From: Warburgia ugandensis
Lineage: Eukaryota > Streptophyta > Magnoliopsida > Canellales > Canellaceae
Direction: 5' to 3'
DNA length: 64,000 bases
Assembly: GCA_035236585.1 (NCBI GenBank)
Contig: CP141127.1
Location: 68,057,495 to 68,121,494, forward strand
Each line of letters begins with the position of its first letter. Position 1 is the first letter of the stretch. Positions 45,471-58,556 of the stretch are shown piece by piece. The position numbers and the translations under genes were made by a program. The notes below the pieces were generated by a model. That model did not search any database, was not told where the DNA came from, and was given only the letters and a program-made list of their open reading frames with translations.

Positions 45471-47875
45471 TGTAGCTTTAAAATTAGATGCAAGTGCACG
45501 AATCAACATAGTAATTTGTACACAAAAGAGGTCGATCCCATAAGGAATATCATGAATCTTCAATCAATTGGATCTTATCTAAATCACTTAACTTTACCCA
45601 AAGAGAGATTTGTTTGATTAAACTAGAAATTTAAACATAACATGAAAAAGGAAACATGCATGAAATTAGAAACTTAACTAAAATAACTTTCCAACAATAA
45701 CACTTTCTAAGAGATGAACTTAGAAACTATCTAAATCTATTTAAGATGAAAGCAATTAAACAAAGTAACCTAAATTGTAATGAAACAAGGAAACAACTAA
45801 CCAATTAAAGAAATACACTTCAATCACTGGCACATTACTCATGGAGTTGTGCACATGGTTCATGGAGTGGAAAGAAGGTTATTTTGCATGGATAAAAGGT
45901 TTGTAGTCATGAAATATAATCAAAGAAATAACTAAACAACCTAAAAAGCTAAATGGGTTCCTAAGACATGAAGCAAATAAGAAGAAAAAACCTATGAAAA
46001 CTATGCTTGAAACTAAGATGAAAACTATACTAAAAATGAGTTGCATGAAGCTTAAATCAAAGTTATGCATTAAAAGAAACATAGTGCACATTCTTCATGA
46101 AGGATAACAATCAATATTGAAAGTAATTTAACACTAAAATCAAATAAGAGATTGCTCATAAAACAATTAAATTCAATGAAGTGCAAAATTACAACAAAAA
46201 GTGGCACATATACATCGAAAGAAATATGTGCACTCTTCATAAGCAAGAACCCAATCTAAAACCAATATGTCAATCTACTTCAACATCATCCAATGATCAT
46301 GGACTAGTCTCAGATATCATGCATGTAAAACAAAGAGAGAAAATCAAGAGAATAAAACCATGAAGATGGGGACAAAATCAACAAGAAATAGATCTAGATC
46401 TTAGTAAGAAACAAATAGAGTGATGAAGGGGAAATAAGATGATTCAAAGTGCTTTTCTCTTGGCTGTCACTTCAAAGAAAAGGGCTCTGGATCTAAAAGA
46501 ACTAAGATAGAGGATAAAGAAAAGTCAGACACAAACTCAAGAAAATTCAAGAAGAAATATGATCATGAAAGTAAGGCTCAAACAAATAAGCAAAGCAATT
46601 AAGCAAACAATGAAAGCAAGGAATGAAATTAACCTGGAAAAGACGCTTAGAAACCAAAATAAAAGTACTTGAAGAAGGCATGGAAGATTAGAAGCAGCAG
46701 CAAAAGAAAATTGAAGTGCAAACATCCTAGTGAGCAAGAGGAAGGAGGTGCCACTTTCAGGGAGAAAGTGATACCCCTCCCACTAGGTGTATGCATGGAA
46801 TTTCATGTGTCCTATGGAGGTTTATGGGTTTCTAAAGATGAGAAGTTTCTACCCTAAGAAAAGTAGAAAGATGAGATGAGTATTGAAGGGTAGAATCAAA
46901 ATGAAATTAGGAAATGGAAACCAACTTAGAAAGAACAAACTGTCGGCTACCTTAGAGGGGCAAAAATCATAGATCTATTTTGGATGTGGGATGTGGATGT
47001 CTTAAGATGAATTGGGATTGGATGATCATGGCTGACAAGGATATTTGGATGGGATTCAATCACAGAGAGAGATAAGGATGGAAATTATGGAATGAAATTA
47101 GAGAGGTGGTAAGGTATGGATATCATGGCAACTAAGGTGGGAGGCACCACTTTTTTTGGTGGGCGTCTCCACCTCTAAGCCATGCATGGAAAATCCTAAT
47201 TGAGATGAAGTGGAAGGAAAATATGGAAATTTAGGATTGTTTCCCTCTTGATTGGTTCACCTACGCATGCATTTCTTACAATAATATAATCGCCTTTGAA
47301 TCATTCTAATTATCCCTTGGAAAGTCATATTTTTAGCCTGGATAATTGCTTGAATTCTTTATCCAATCATGTGACTCCATGTGGCATGGCTTGTTCAGCT
47401 TGATGGCTCCTTGCTTGATGGCTTGAGTGGCTAATCCCTTGGTTTTAAGGCTTACATGCTTTCATGGCTTCAATTCTCATGCAAAGGTGGTGGAATTGCA
47501 TGGATTCTTCCTAATAACCCTTGATTCTGTCATTTGATTTATTGCTTACCCTAGGATAATCTTGAATTTTGATCAAGCTTTGAAATGATAAATTTTAAGT
47601 CTTGGCTCTCTCTTTTGATCTTGATCTTCAATTCTCATCTTTATCAATCTTGGCCATTGGATCATCTTCTCAATGCCTACAAAAGATCAAAAATCTTAAT
47701 TATATCACGAGCTCAGAAATCTTGGCCATTGAACTTCCAAAATATCAATATTTTAAATCACTAGCTCAGAAATACATGTATTATGAATTTTGAAAATATC
47801 ATACAATAATGCCAATAATTTGTACTTGAGCTACTAATTGGGTACTTTTTATACAAAATCAAACACTTATCACCA
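45471..47875 (-). repeat. Athila-B 5' LTR (about 2.4 kb, uninterrupted)
   Basis: The plus-strand left end is TGTAGCTTTAAAATTAGATG and the right end is AAACACTTATCACCA. It is homologous to 21,764-23,405 plus 28,250-29,045. It is the only complete copy of this LTR in the window and gives the length to which the other two can be compared. Open frames (45,879-46,091, 46,669-46,857, 47,602-47,793) are incidental. Confidence 0.87.
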
Positions 47876-48489
47876 TTCATAACTTGATCATAAGTTGAAA
47901 TAACCTAGAAAGAGCTCTAAGGTTCTTTGGATGAAGAAAACCAATGAAAATAGATAAAGAACACAACCAACAATGGTCTACTTATTGGTTCCACCTGAGG
48001 TCCCATATGCAAAGTCTCTTAGAAATAGGTCAATGGGGATGATCCTACTTGGTCACTCATCCTCCAATGGCATATGCCTACACCATTTTACTTCAATTAA
48101 CTGGAGGAGAATACAGAACAACATAAATTCATCTCACTCATTGGTAGTTCTGGGAAACATATATCATTGCGATGAACTCTCTCAAATTCTTAAAATACAT
48201 AATAATTGGATAGATTTTTCCATCCACAAACTTGAAAATATGATCTTCATGATCCTAAAATCCTACGCAAGTTTTAATCAAGCCAAAGTCAAACCATGAA
48301 AAGCATAGAATTGATAGTTTGCACAATAATGATATCAATCAATTCTTACTCCCTGTCACTAGTCTCATCCATCCATGAAATCAAATTAGCCCTCATTTCA
48401 TTAGTAGTAACCACAAAGTAATGAGAATGGAATTCAAGAATTTATCAAAATATTACACAGATTTTCAAAAGGATTAATGCATCCAAGAT
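47876..48489. other. Unassigned stretch right of Athila-B
   Basis: The open frame at 47,973-48,299 (108 residues) has no motif I recognise and sits among stops in all frames. It may belong to whatever element Athila-B inserted into. Confidence 0.4.
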
Positions 48490-49085
48490 GTTTTTGAATT
48501 ATTGGATCTCATCGACCCAACAATTGATTTTTGAATATCTTATTTTAGACCATCAATTTTCATCAAATCATTGCATATCATCAATTTGATAATAATATTT
48601 CATTAAATTATCAAATATCATTGATTCAACCATTAATTCTCATCAAATTATTAGATTTCCTTGATTGAACTATCAATTTCCATCAAATCATTGGATCTTA
48701 TTGATGCTTTTCATCTATCTGATCATGAAATTTCATCAAATCACAATATCTCATTGACTCAACCACTAATTTTCATCAAATCACTAGATCTCATTGATCT
48801 AATCATTGCTTTTCATCAAATCATTGAATCTCATCTATTTGACCAATCATTTTCAATAGTTCCCAAATCCCATTGATAATGACCACTAATTCTTATTAAA
48901 TCACTAGATCTTATTTATTTGACCATTGATCTTCATCAACTCTTTCGATATCATCAATTCAACCATTGATTTTTATCAAATTACCTTATCTCATCAATCA
49001 AACAATTGATTTTCATCACATCATTAGATCTCATGAGTCAAACTATTGACTTCATCAAATCAACAGATCTCATCAATCATCATCA
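48490..49085 (+). repeat. Degenerate tandem array, unit ~40 bp
   Basis: The unit is approximately TTTTCATCAAATCATTAGAT followed by CTCATTGATTCAACCATTGA, repeated about a dozen times or more with substitutions and indels. Examples are at about 48,555, 48,690, 48,770 and 48,812. Such arrays are common in the non-coding parts of Tat-lineage elements. Confidence 0.85.
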
Positions 49086-49880
49086 TTCAAGCCTTATCCA
49101 GATTAGGGGTCAGCCAAATGAATCTTGTTCCTCAATTCTCCTATTTTAAGGATCATGGCCTCATTTAGTCTAAAAGTTTTTAAATCTTTTCTAGCCACTT
49201 ATATCCATGTCCTTCTAGACGTTGCCCTTGCCCTTTTAGAGCATTTAACTTGGATTGAGTCACTCCTTACCGATGCTATTTTCAATCTTCATTAGACATG
49301 TCCAAAGTATCTAAGTCTACCCTTCTGCATCTTGTTACCCATTGGTGCTGCCCATCCATCTCATTATCATCATTTTGGCTATGCTCGTTCTAGGTGCATG
49401 ATGTTCCTTAACTATCCAACTTTACCTGTGTGGTTTTATGATCTCACAGCTAGTCCCAATCACAAATAAAGAAGAAGGGTTGCCTCAGGTACTAACTGGG
49501 ATAAAATTCTTTAGCGAATCCTTAACATGAATATAAACCAGATCTCATCAATCTAACCAATTAATTAACAATAAATCACTAATAAGATATTACTTCTTAT
49601 TGCTCGAACCATCAATTTTTTCAAAGTTTTCAATCCCATTTAACCCAAACACAAATTCAAAGGGTCAGTGGTGATCTTTCATTAAATCCAAAAGACTGGA
49701 GGTGATCTATCCTCAAGATCTCCTAGAATTGGTGACTATCCTTCCTTAAGATTTATAAGGATTGGAGTCTATCCTTCCTCATATTTAAAGGGTAAAAGGA
49801 GATCCATCCTCACCTCCAAAGGATACAATCTAAATTTCAAAAGATTTGAGGCAATCTTTAACTTTTCAAAATTTCATTGT
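49086..49880. other. Unassigned, A/T-rich, possible Tat-like LTR body
   Basis: No ORF or motif. It contains short, loosely repeated CTATCCTTCCT-AAGATTT-type phrases (49,700-49,800). It lies upstream of the TATA/PBS at 50,753-50,934, so it may be the U3 of that LTR. Confidence 0.35.
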
Positions 49881-49958
49881 CATGGGATTATGACAATGAA
49901 GATGGATAACTTCATCAAAATTCCACAGGTTATCCATCTTCATTGTCATAATCCCATG
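49881..49958. repeat. Perfect 30-bp inverted repeat with 18-nt spacer
   Basis: The arms are 49,881-49,910 (starting CATGGGATTATGACAATGAA) and 49,929-49,958. They are exact reverse complements, and pairing stops cleanly on both sides. It could form a 30-bp hairpin. Confidence 0.95.
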
Positions 49959-50752
49959 GTAGCCACAATTCCAGACTTCAAATTCATGCACTTTTACCAA
50001 CTCACAAGGCCATTTTATCTAGTTTTTAAAGGATACTTTACCACTTGGTTCATCAAATACCACTCCACATGTTTTACAACCTTAGGCCAATCAATTCTGA
50101 TTTTTAAACACAATGATTTCAATCAAAGAGGAGCATCCAAGGGCTCTCAAAAGCCATTCTATGACATCAACATTAGGCATTGCAATCCATGCCCTTCACC
50201 CTTTACAATCATTCACTCAAGGAAGGGTTACTAAATCTTGGACCATTTTAATGAATTTTAAGGCCCCACACTTTGTTTTCATAGCATGAACAAACCCTAC
50301 TTGTTCAAAATGACTCAAAGTGGCCCAAAAACCACAAAAGAATTCACCACAACACCAAAAACTAAGTTTTCCAAAAATTGCTTGCAAGCTTCATGATTGT
50401 AAACATGACTTTATAATCATAGAGTCTTATTTAACAATCATAAAGTAACCATTTGAATCAGTCTCAACTCTTCATTTTATGCCAAATCTTGTAGGTTAAT
50501 TGCTTCCTTTCAAATGCTTCTAGAAATAGGATACCTAGACTTTGTAATTATGAAGTCAACTTGTCAAAATATTAATAATACTGAAGCGGAAAACCCTTGC
50601 ATGGCGGCTACACAAGACACTTCAAGATCACAAAAGTCAAGGCCCTCTAGACTTTACAATCATGAGCCTAAAGAGGTAAAAACCTAAAAAATAAAGTTTT
50701 CTCACTACCCTTGCTTGTGCTTGACATTACCACTTATGCCACTGACATTTTC

Positions 50753-50760
50753 TATAAATA
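50753..50760 (+). promoter_or_regulatory. TATA box of a Tat-like 5' LTR
   Basis: TCTATAAATAGAAGGTCCCT, followed by TCATTTTCATCAATGAAAAC. This context (TATA, then a short leader to a PBS about 160 nt on) is typical of Tat/Ogre-type LTRs. Confidence 0.6.
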
Positions 50761-50915
50761 GAAGGTCCCTTAAGTCATTTTCATCAATGAAAACTAGAGA
50801 AAAATGCATTTAGATATATTTTATTCCTATTCTTGATTTCACTTTCTCATCCTCTCTTGTTCTTAGTTAACTTAGGGTTTTCTCTTACATGAATAGTAAG
50901 TATAGGACATTAATT

Positions 50916-50934
50916 TGTGGGCAACTCTAATGGA
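50916..50934 (+). promoter_or_regulatory. Primer-binding site-like sequence of a Tat-like element
   Basis: TGTGGGCAACTCTAATGGA resembles the TGGCGACTCCGCTGGGGA site (tRNA-Arg type) used by Tat-lineage elements, with G-to-A and C-to-T changes. It implies that the LTR end lies at about 50,914 and the element extends to the right. Confidence 0.5.
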
Positions 50935-52990
50935 ATTTCCAAGGGCTCTATCAAAGAAAGAATCCTAATTCCTAAACTACATTGAACACAAGAATTGAAT
51001 TTCATAAGAGATAGTGGAATCTCTACTCACTCTTAGAAGAGGAAACCCCTTTTTACTATTTTTTTCATTCTCTTTCTTATAATTTGAAGGTAAAATAGGA
51101 TTTCTAAGTAAAATTTCCTACGAATGAAATTTTTAGAGGGGTTTATAATGGAATTTTCATCTTATTCTCTAAATTGCACACAAGGTGTACTTTCTTTCTA
51201 TCAAAGCTTAGAGGATTAGTGGAATCTCTATTTTTCCCTTGAGGAGAAAGAAACATTCTAAATCATAGAAGAAAGAGCTAGTTTTCTAGAAATAGTTTTC
51301 ATAAGCTAGTTTTGTCAATTTCAAGCCCCTTTATTTTCATTTTATCCAACTCTCTTTATTAAAACCCTAGGATGAAATTCTCAATATACTAATGGAGAAA
51401 TTCTAGTTTCTGCAACTCAATGTCAGTGGGTTTGTTTTCATGAAAGTCAAAGTTTAAGGATGGGGATTTTGAATTTCTAGATAGAATGCCTAAAACTTTA
51501 TCCAACTTTCTCTTATTTAATTTTATTTACATTTCTTAAATGTGAGGCACCAAATAATTCTTTTTTCTCATAGTTTTTTCATTAAAAGAGACAATGAAGG
51601 ATCAATGTACTTCTAAGGGGAAAGCCTATCATGATTTATGTAATGAATTTTCCCAAATTAGGATAAAATTTGATTTATATAAGTTTCCTTTTAATTTTGT
51701 TTCCTTTTAGAATAAATTTTAAGAAAGAAAGAATTTGTTTCTATCACATTTGATAGGAACCATGTTCTTTTGAGAACAAACAAAAGAATCCTTATCTCTC
51801 TTCTTAAGAATCCTATACTATTAGAATAGTTAAAATGCATATTTTAATTTTCTTAAATATATAAATTCCCTTTATCATTCATGTTATTTTGTTAGTTTTC
51901 ATTTCCTACATTATTTTCTTAGTATCATATTCAATTTTAATCTCTAGTTATTTCATTTCATTAGTTTCTAGTAATGCTTCTCATGCTTTTGAACATCTCT
52001 TGTTATGTTCAATGCTTGATTCATGATTCATGTATATTTCAAATTTGTTTGCAGATGGTTAGCTCATGTTCAATTCAAGCCTATTTCATGTTTTCCATAT
52101 GTTCTAGCCTTGAGTATGTTTCCAATTGTTTGCATTCCTAGCTTTATCTTCATGCCGTTGAAAAGTCTCTTTCATTCTATGTAGCTTTATCATTCTTGTT
52201 TTTAGTCTCTCTAACGAATATACCTTTTAATTCATTAGAATTCAATTTATGTTTCTAGATTTCATGTAGATACAAAATTTCATTTGAATGCGTCATTTGC
52301 TTAGGCTGATCAATTCTCCTCATAATGATGTGAATGTGCATGCTATTTCTTTGAATAATTTACTTTAGATGTTCTTATTTATCCTTATGTTCTTACTCTA
52401 TATTATTAATTTATTGAAAGGAAAATTCAAACTAACTATATGTTCAACCTCAAAGAATAAGGAGTCTGGTTTGCTTGCACTCCTTATTGCTTTAGTTCTT
52501 GAAGATGTCCAAACTTAGATTTTGGTTGCATGGACTCATTTGAGTGATTAGGGACCTAGGGCTTTTTCTACCTGGTGCAACTCCCCTTCATAATCTCCTT
52601 AGTTTCACATTCTACCCCATTAACTTATATAAAACAACTAGAAAAGATCATGGTAATTCTAATTTCTCTTCCCCCAAAATTAGAAAGCTAAGTCAAATAT
52701 AAAAAAAACACACATGAATTCCATAAGCCACTCTTAATCAATGTGAAACTACAAATTATAACTTGAGGTAGGATAATAAAACCCTTTCTGAACTTGTGTG
52801 GTACATAAGAAAATGCCTACACATCATGGAGATTATTAGTCCTAATAACAAAGAGTTGTATTAGTGGATAATATAAGTTATGAGAGTAAAGAGTTGTGTT
52901 ACTGAATATGATGGTGCACCCATTGACAAAGAGTGTGTCACAAAAGATGTTTGAGAAACACTCAGAAATTGTTAAAGGATATGACTTGCT
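50935..52990 (+). other. Probable Tat-like leader; otherwise non-coding
   Basis: A/T-rich sequence with a recurring phrase of TAGTGGAATCTCTA type (51,010 and 51,220) and ATGGAATTTTC/ATGGAATTTCC (50,930 and 51,148). No open frame of note. The expected gag is not recognisable, so the element was truncated or has decayed. Confidence 0.4.
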
Positions 52991-54470
52991 TTGAGTGCAA
53001 TAGGGTGATTATTGGAAATGTACACCTAGCAAAAGCAATCATATGATATTTAGTGCAATGTTTTATTGGTTTATTTGAATAAATGAATTCACTCTATTTA
53101 ATATTGGCATGCTAATACCACTTAATAGGGCACTAAGTATATAAGTTATTTATGAGATAAAAACATATTTAGAGACTCATGAGATGATTTGATATCTACA
53201 AACTTAGGTAACATGATAGGAATTCCATGACAGGATTGTAGTAACTTTGGGGTTTAGAAGATCAAAATATCAAGGTTTTCCAAATTCTAGTTGATTACCC
53301 AAGCTTGAGCAGTTGATTTCCTTAAAAAAGTTAATGAATAAACTATAAATAACAATCAGCCAGTTAAGTTTCTCTATAGAAGCAGTCAACTATTTCTCAA
53401 AAGAACTTTGCAATTGAACTAATTCAATTGAATGATCCACAAAAGCTTGAAGGATTCAAATCTAGCTGACTACATCTATAGTTCTGGTTAACTATATTTT
53501 CTTAAAGAAATGGTTCAATGCTTCAAACCACTCAACTTCATCTACAAAATAACCGATTGCATTGGAACTTTAAATTTTGAACCAAGTGGGTTCCATGAAT
53601 TCCAAAGGATGGTTCATGATAAGATAGTCGACTTCTTTCCAAGTTCATGAATTGTCAAGAAATCAAGTCTAGTTGATTGCCTCATCAATGCCACTCAACT
53701 TACTATAGTGTGAAGATCATTTGAAGAAAAGTCCAAGTGTGGGAATCTAATCAACTGTAAAAATCCATCTATCAACTATTTTTAGAATGGACTACCAATT
53801 TTCTCGAGATGTAGTCAACTATTTTTAGAATGGACTACCAATAGAATCCTACCTTGGGTATCTAGTTGACTAGGTCATATTCCAGCTTGGAGAAAATTTA
53901 GAGCTTGAAGAATGTAGTTGACAGTCTTTAGATCAGAAATAAATTGTCACATAATCAAAGTGGATCCAAGTTCTGGAAGAAATCCATTCTTCTACTCTTT
54001 AGAAGAATTAGTTTCAAGTTTGAAATTCAAATTACGTATGAGTTTGAGTCCTCTTCCACTCAGTTAATTTATGAATCTAGTTGACTGCTTTTCTAGACAT
54101 GTTTAAACTTTTAAGAGATAAAATTCCTCATTCTTCACTTCTTATTTTTATTTGAGAGAGTGTTTCTCTCTTGTTTTCTTGGAAGGAAATTTCAAGTGTT
54201 TGTAAAAATAAAGTGTTGCTCCAAGTGCACTTTTGCTTTGATTTATGACCAACATAGTGTTAACTAGGGTGTAAAATCTTACTGGAATTTTGTGGAACTC
54301 AAAGTGCAGATATGTTAGTGGAAGTAGTGCCAAGGTTGGTTGGTTCAACCATAATAAAATTTCTATGTCTAGGATCTTTATGCATTGAATTTTCTTTTCT
54401 AGAAATTAATTTTTCAAAGTCTACAAGAGTTTTTCAAAACTTAATTTGGGGTACAATGCCCCTCCTCTTA
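52991..54470 (+). mobile_element. Probable Ty1/copia-type LTR tail
   Basis: The sequence AGTAGTGCCAAGGTTGGTTG followed by AACC, ATAATAAAATTTCTATGTCT, a T-rich stretch and finally TTAATTTGGGGTACAATGCCCCTCCTC is like the end of several plant copia LTRs and the following C-rich leader. Upstream, about 53,280-54,100, there are many short GTTGACT/AGTCAAC-type phrases. A 27-bp segment is duplicated 45 bp apart (about 53,770 and 53,815). The LTR start is not identified, and no copia pol is present. Confidence 0.4.
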
Positions 54471-55016
54471 GGAACACAAGCTACGTAGACCAAATTACTT
54501 GTTGGGCCCACCTTCTTATGAGTAGAAAAGTCACAATAGTGAAATACTAGGGAAGACTCAAATATTTGGGTCCTAAAAGTAAAAAAAGTCTTGTAAATTT
54601 GTGTCATTGAACTCCAATTTGTATCTTCATTTCTATTATTTGAACTTTCCAAAATCTACTGAATGACCTAAAGGAAGTCACTTAATGTCTACAACATATC
54701 AAAGTTTAAATCTTTAACTAACACATTATTTGTTTGTTGAAAGAGAAAATTGTTGTAGGCAGCAATACAGTCACCCATTGAATCCTTAAAGACCCTCTCT
54801 TATGCCTACATATCCTAGGTTTTCTTTCGAAGCTCCATCAAGTCAAGTTTCATGTACCCTTCTATAGGAGTCGAATTTAACCACAATAAACATAGGAGTT
54901 TTGGGAAAAATATTTTTATTCCTCCAAGCATTAAAAATAGTCAACTCATCCATTTTGAATATATTGTGTTAATATTGAGGTAGCCATTCTCACAAACATT
55001 GTAGAAGTATTGGTTC
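54471..55016. other. Unassigned; left flank of the LARD-like element
   Basis: Read on the minus strand, 54,960-54,860 gives MDELTIFNAWRNKNIFPKTPMF in one frame, but I cannot place it in a family. It is continuous with 62,771 onward once the inserted element is removed. Confidence 0.4.
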
Positions 55017-55021
55017 CATAA

Positions 55022-58000
55022 TGTGACACCCCATGCTTTTATACAACTACTTTTGTTATTGTTAAATTGGAAATAGCAAAAAAAAAATTCAATATAAATT
55101 TTTTTTGGAAACTGCAAGTGTCATATCTCAAAAAATAATATGTTTTAGAGATTCTAAAATGTGATGAATTTGTATTTAACATTTTTTTAGGATTTTATCC
55201 AGTCACAACTTGCAATCCAAGTGTATAAATACATATACATACATGTCCACGAATATCAAACAGAATTCATATATGTAATTATCAGCATAAGCTCACGCTA
55301 CTATTGTCCTCATCCAATGCTCCATCTACCTCATCCCATTTTACCTTCAAGTCAATTTCTTCAAACCTGAGACATTGTGAACAAAATATAATGTGTTATG
55401 AAGCATATGCTTGGTAGGTGTTTTAGCATCTAGTTTGTCAATATTACATAGAGCCAAATATAAAGGAAATCCAAGTCACTAATAAATTTGTTCTAAGGAA
55501 CATAATACATTCATAGGATCTTAAACACGCAACACATTATTATAATTGAATCCATGTAGTTCCAAGTCCCATCATCTCATAATATATAATCTCATAAAGT
55601 AAGCAATTTCATGATCAATCATCTCTTAATACATCATCTCATAAAATAGGCAAATCTATGCTAAGTCAACTCAAAATATATCATAAACACATGTAACCCA
55701 ATTAGCATTATAAAATCCATATATGATTAAATCTATCAATGTACGACATCAGTACAGGTAAAATCACAAGATATCCATGTGAAGGATTAAACTCTAAAAC
55801 AATTAAATCTCTTTTTGATTCAACAATAGACAAATCCATTGCACATCAAATTGGAGCATATCAACTCACAAATGAAAAATACATGCCAAATATGCATTTG
55901 AGCATACTAGCCCACCATATGCAAATTTGTGTCAATAACTAAATCTCAAATCAAATCGCACACATACAAACAACTTGTAATTGATCTCAGTATAAACCAT
56001 GACTATGCGGTGAGCACTTAGAAACCTGCCACTTAGAAGTCTACTACATGGAAGCATGCCAGTACCTCTTACTCCTGCCCTCTTAGGCCGTTATCTTAGG
56101 TCACCCATATTGGCTATCTACAAGTATAAATCATGAATCAAACTTTGATTACATACAAGAAGACAAAAATGTAGTGAAATACAAATCATATATCAAATCG
56201 GAGTTACGTGTCAAACTAAAATGAGAGATCAAATCCATGAAATGTAAGTATCAGTAATTCTAAACTAATAGTCTTATGGTGAGTGACCCATTCATTTTTA
56301 TAGAAAATCTGATAGAGGCTCCTTTATTCTTCAAATTTGCACATTTTACACATGTAATGCAATCCAACCAATGAATAGTCATTCACATTTCTAATATAAA
56401 TAGAGACTCTATGTCTTAATTCTTGCAAATCATAATATAAAGTAAACCAATATCATCACGACAATGAGGATATAAATAATTTATTTCCTCTATGAAGATA
56501 CATCATTTATGATTCATAAAGTGAGAATGCATTTCTAATTCATAATCATATTGTTCATCTATTTATCAAATACATCTAAAACATCTATTTGACTAAATAC
56601 ATGTTATTTAACTAGAGTAATAATCTAGTCATGGTCTGACTATACAAATAATTTAAAGATATTAGAATAACCTACCTTGTGTGGCAAGTTCATCCATTCC
56701 CATAAGCTTTTCCCTTAGCTTTGGTTGTAGACTTAATTCTAAGTAGGTCAATTGCGCCTAAATCTATATAGCACATAAAGTTTATATTTCTAACAGACAT
56801 ATACATATACTTAGATTTTAAATCTAATTATGATCTAATGGTCCAGATAATTCCAAATCATCAAACCATTATATTTCTTTACCTTTAATATGCAAATTTA
56901 ATTGTAATTTTACAATTAAACCTCGTCCCATTTGGTAAAATAGTAGCATGATCTTACAATACTTACGTCTGATAGAGATCAAATGGTTAGATCCATGATC
57001 CAGCCTCTAATCTAACAATTAACTATTAGATTAGGATTTCCTACTTACTTGTCTATTATCAAAGCTTTAACTGATAATCTAGAGCTCTAATCAATGATTG
57101 ATCCTCGTAACATAGAGATATCATAATCAATTTAATTCTAATATACTATTTTACTGTAAAATCTATAGTGATTAGAACTATGATTGAGATTGTTTGATCA
57201 AATTCAACCATAGCTTGAACAATCTCTATCCAATCCATTTAAATTTATAGCCTAATTAGGTGTTTATATAATTAGATTGAAGAATTGGGGCTTAGATGTA
57301 TTAATTTTCCTAGATCTAACATGCAACGTATAAAATCAACCAAAATTGGTAAAATCCACAATCGTATCATTCAATCTTGCCTTTGAGCAACACTATTATT
57401 GATCATACACCTAGCCTTCTTTGATCTACAATTAAACCTAGGAGTTTCACTAATTAAGCCATCATAAGCACATTGAATAGTTCAGATCATAAAATCTTAT
57501 CGTCACATTCTCCAATCAAATAAATCCTAGCATGCATCGTGTTTAGATTAAATTTCAATAGTCAGATGATCTTCTATAAAAATCCATTGACACGGGTGCA
57601 TAGATTGAGCAGTTAGAATTTTTATTATATAATTTTTGTATTTTATAGTCACTAAAATCTAGTCACCATCACCAAAGAATATTGAAAAATAGTCTCCGCC
57701 GATGATTGTATATAGCTAAAGCCTTTCAAAATTTTGAAAATCTAACTTATGAGTCTAGTAGATCAGGTATTTACTTTTCATTTTTGTGAAATTTATGAGA
57801 TTTCATCATCTTTTGATGTAAAAAAATAACAAAAAATAGCCATACAACTGTTACACTTGTTGTTGATGTGTGCACTGTTCTAGGTTATATTTATAAACCA
57901 ATTCTTCTCCAATTAATGGAATTTCTTTTGGGTATTGTTATTTTGATGAGGAAAACATAATGAATAGTTGGGATCTTCACTATCCCTTACTGATTTCACT

Positions 58001-58540
58001 ATGTGACTTGGTCTCCGACGCACATCAGTTTTCACTATCCCACTAGTGGAAATCAACAGCTTAAGGGTTGTAAGTAGCTGCAAAATGGCATGCCGACCTC
58101 CTCTCATCCCTGTGGTCTTTACCTCTCTCTCTCTCTCTCCTCTTTTCATTCTTCTTCTTCTTCCTCTTCTCTCTCTCTTGGGTTTCTCTTCGTGTTAGGT
58201 ATGGGTAATAGACTATTCGGTCAGTTTCTTGATTTCCTATAAAAGGGGGTGCCAATATCAATTTCGACTCTCCTTTTTAAATCATAATTATTTCATTTTT
58301 TCTATCTTATTTATTTATACTAAAATGCCCTATATATTCAAAATGTCATAACTTCTTCATCAGAACTCTAATTTTAATGAGTGCAATCTAAATATTAGAT
58401 TTTTTATGCTTAATTTGATATATGTAAAAGAAATTATTTTTTAGAACTCAAAAACTAGAAATTCAATAATCTCTTTTCACTTCAATTTAACATGATCTAA
58501 TATTTACTTAAATTGAGAATTAAAAATTATGGATGTTACA
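55022..58540 (-). repeat. LARD-like element 3' LTR
   Basis: The plus-strand ends are TGTGACACCCC and GGATGTTACA. An 89-base stretch compared by eye with the other LTR (55,500-55,590 against 59,783-59,870) differs at about 8 positions, so the LTRs are diverged and the insertion is not recent. Pyrimidine-rich CT/CTT runs occur at 58,121-58,180. Confidence 0.88.
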
Positions 58541-58556
58541 TTCTTTCCCCCTTAGA
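58541..58556 (-). promoter_or_regulatory. Polypurine tract of the LARD-like element
   Basis: The minus strand reads TCTAAGGGGGAAAGAA, ending at the LTR start TGTAACATCC. Confidence 0.85.

Larger units (their letters stand above)
21764..47875 (-). mobile_element. Full-span Athila-type element (Athila-B) with nested insertions
   Basis: Read on the minus strand the order is 5' LTR (47,875-45,471), PBS, leader, gag, protease, RT, RNase H, integrase, conserved GGAGGCAACCCA and ATTGGGGACAATGT boxes, PPT-like GGTTGGGGG, and 3' LTR (29,045-28,250 plus 23,405-21,764). Removing the inserted segments 23,406-28,249, 29,046-34,778 and 38,565-41,199 leaves about 12.9 kb, a normal Athila length. All coding parts are broken, and RT carries a deletion of about 330 bp. 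No convincing target duplication was found: the flanks CATTATCATT and CCATTCATAA share only short matches, fitting an old insertion. Confidence 0.85.

Noticed and set aside
21751-47885. Target-site duplication of Athila-B
   Set aside because: Candidate 5-mers at the two edges match only in shifted registers (for example ATGAT/ATGAA in sense), so I do not claim one.
48490-49085. CRISPR-like array of ~40-bp repeats
   Set aside because: The units are contiguous and diverged, with no unique spacers, in a plant retrotransposon setting.
49890-50234. 114-codon ORF as a gene
   Set aside because: It begins inside the inverted repeat and has no recognisable domain; composition is like the surrounding non-coding DNA.
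54860-54960. Pif1/Helitron helicase fragment on the minus strand
   Set aside because: A short FPKTPMFIVVKFDSY-like stretch is suggestive, but no helicase motif follows and the frame breaks at once.
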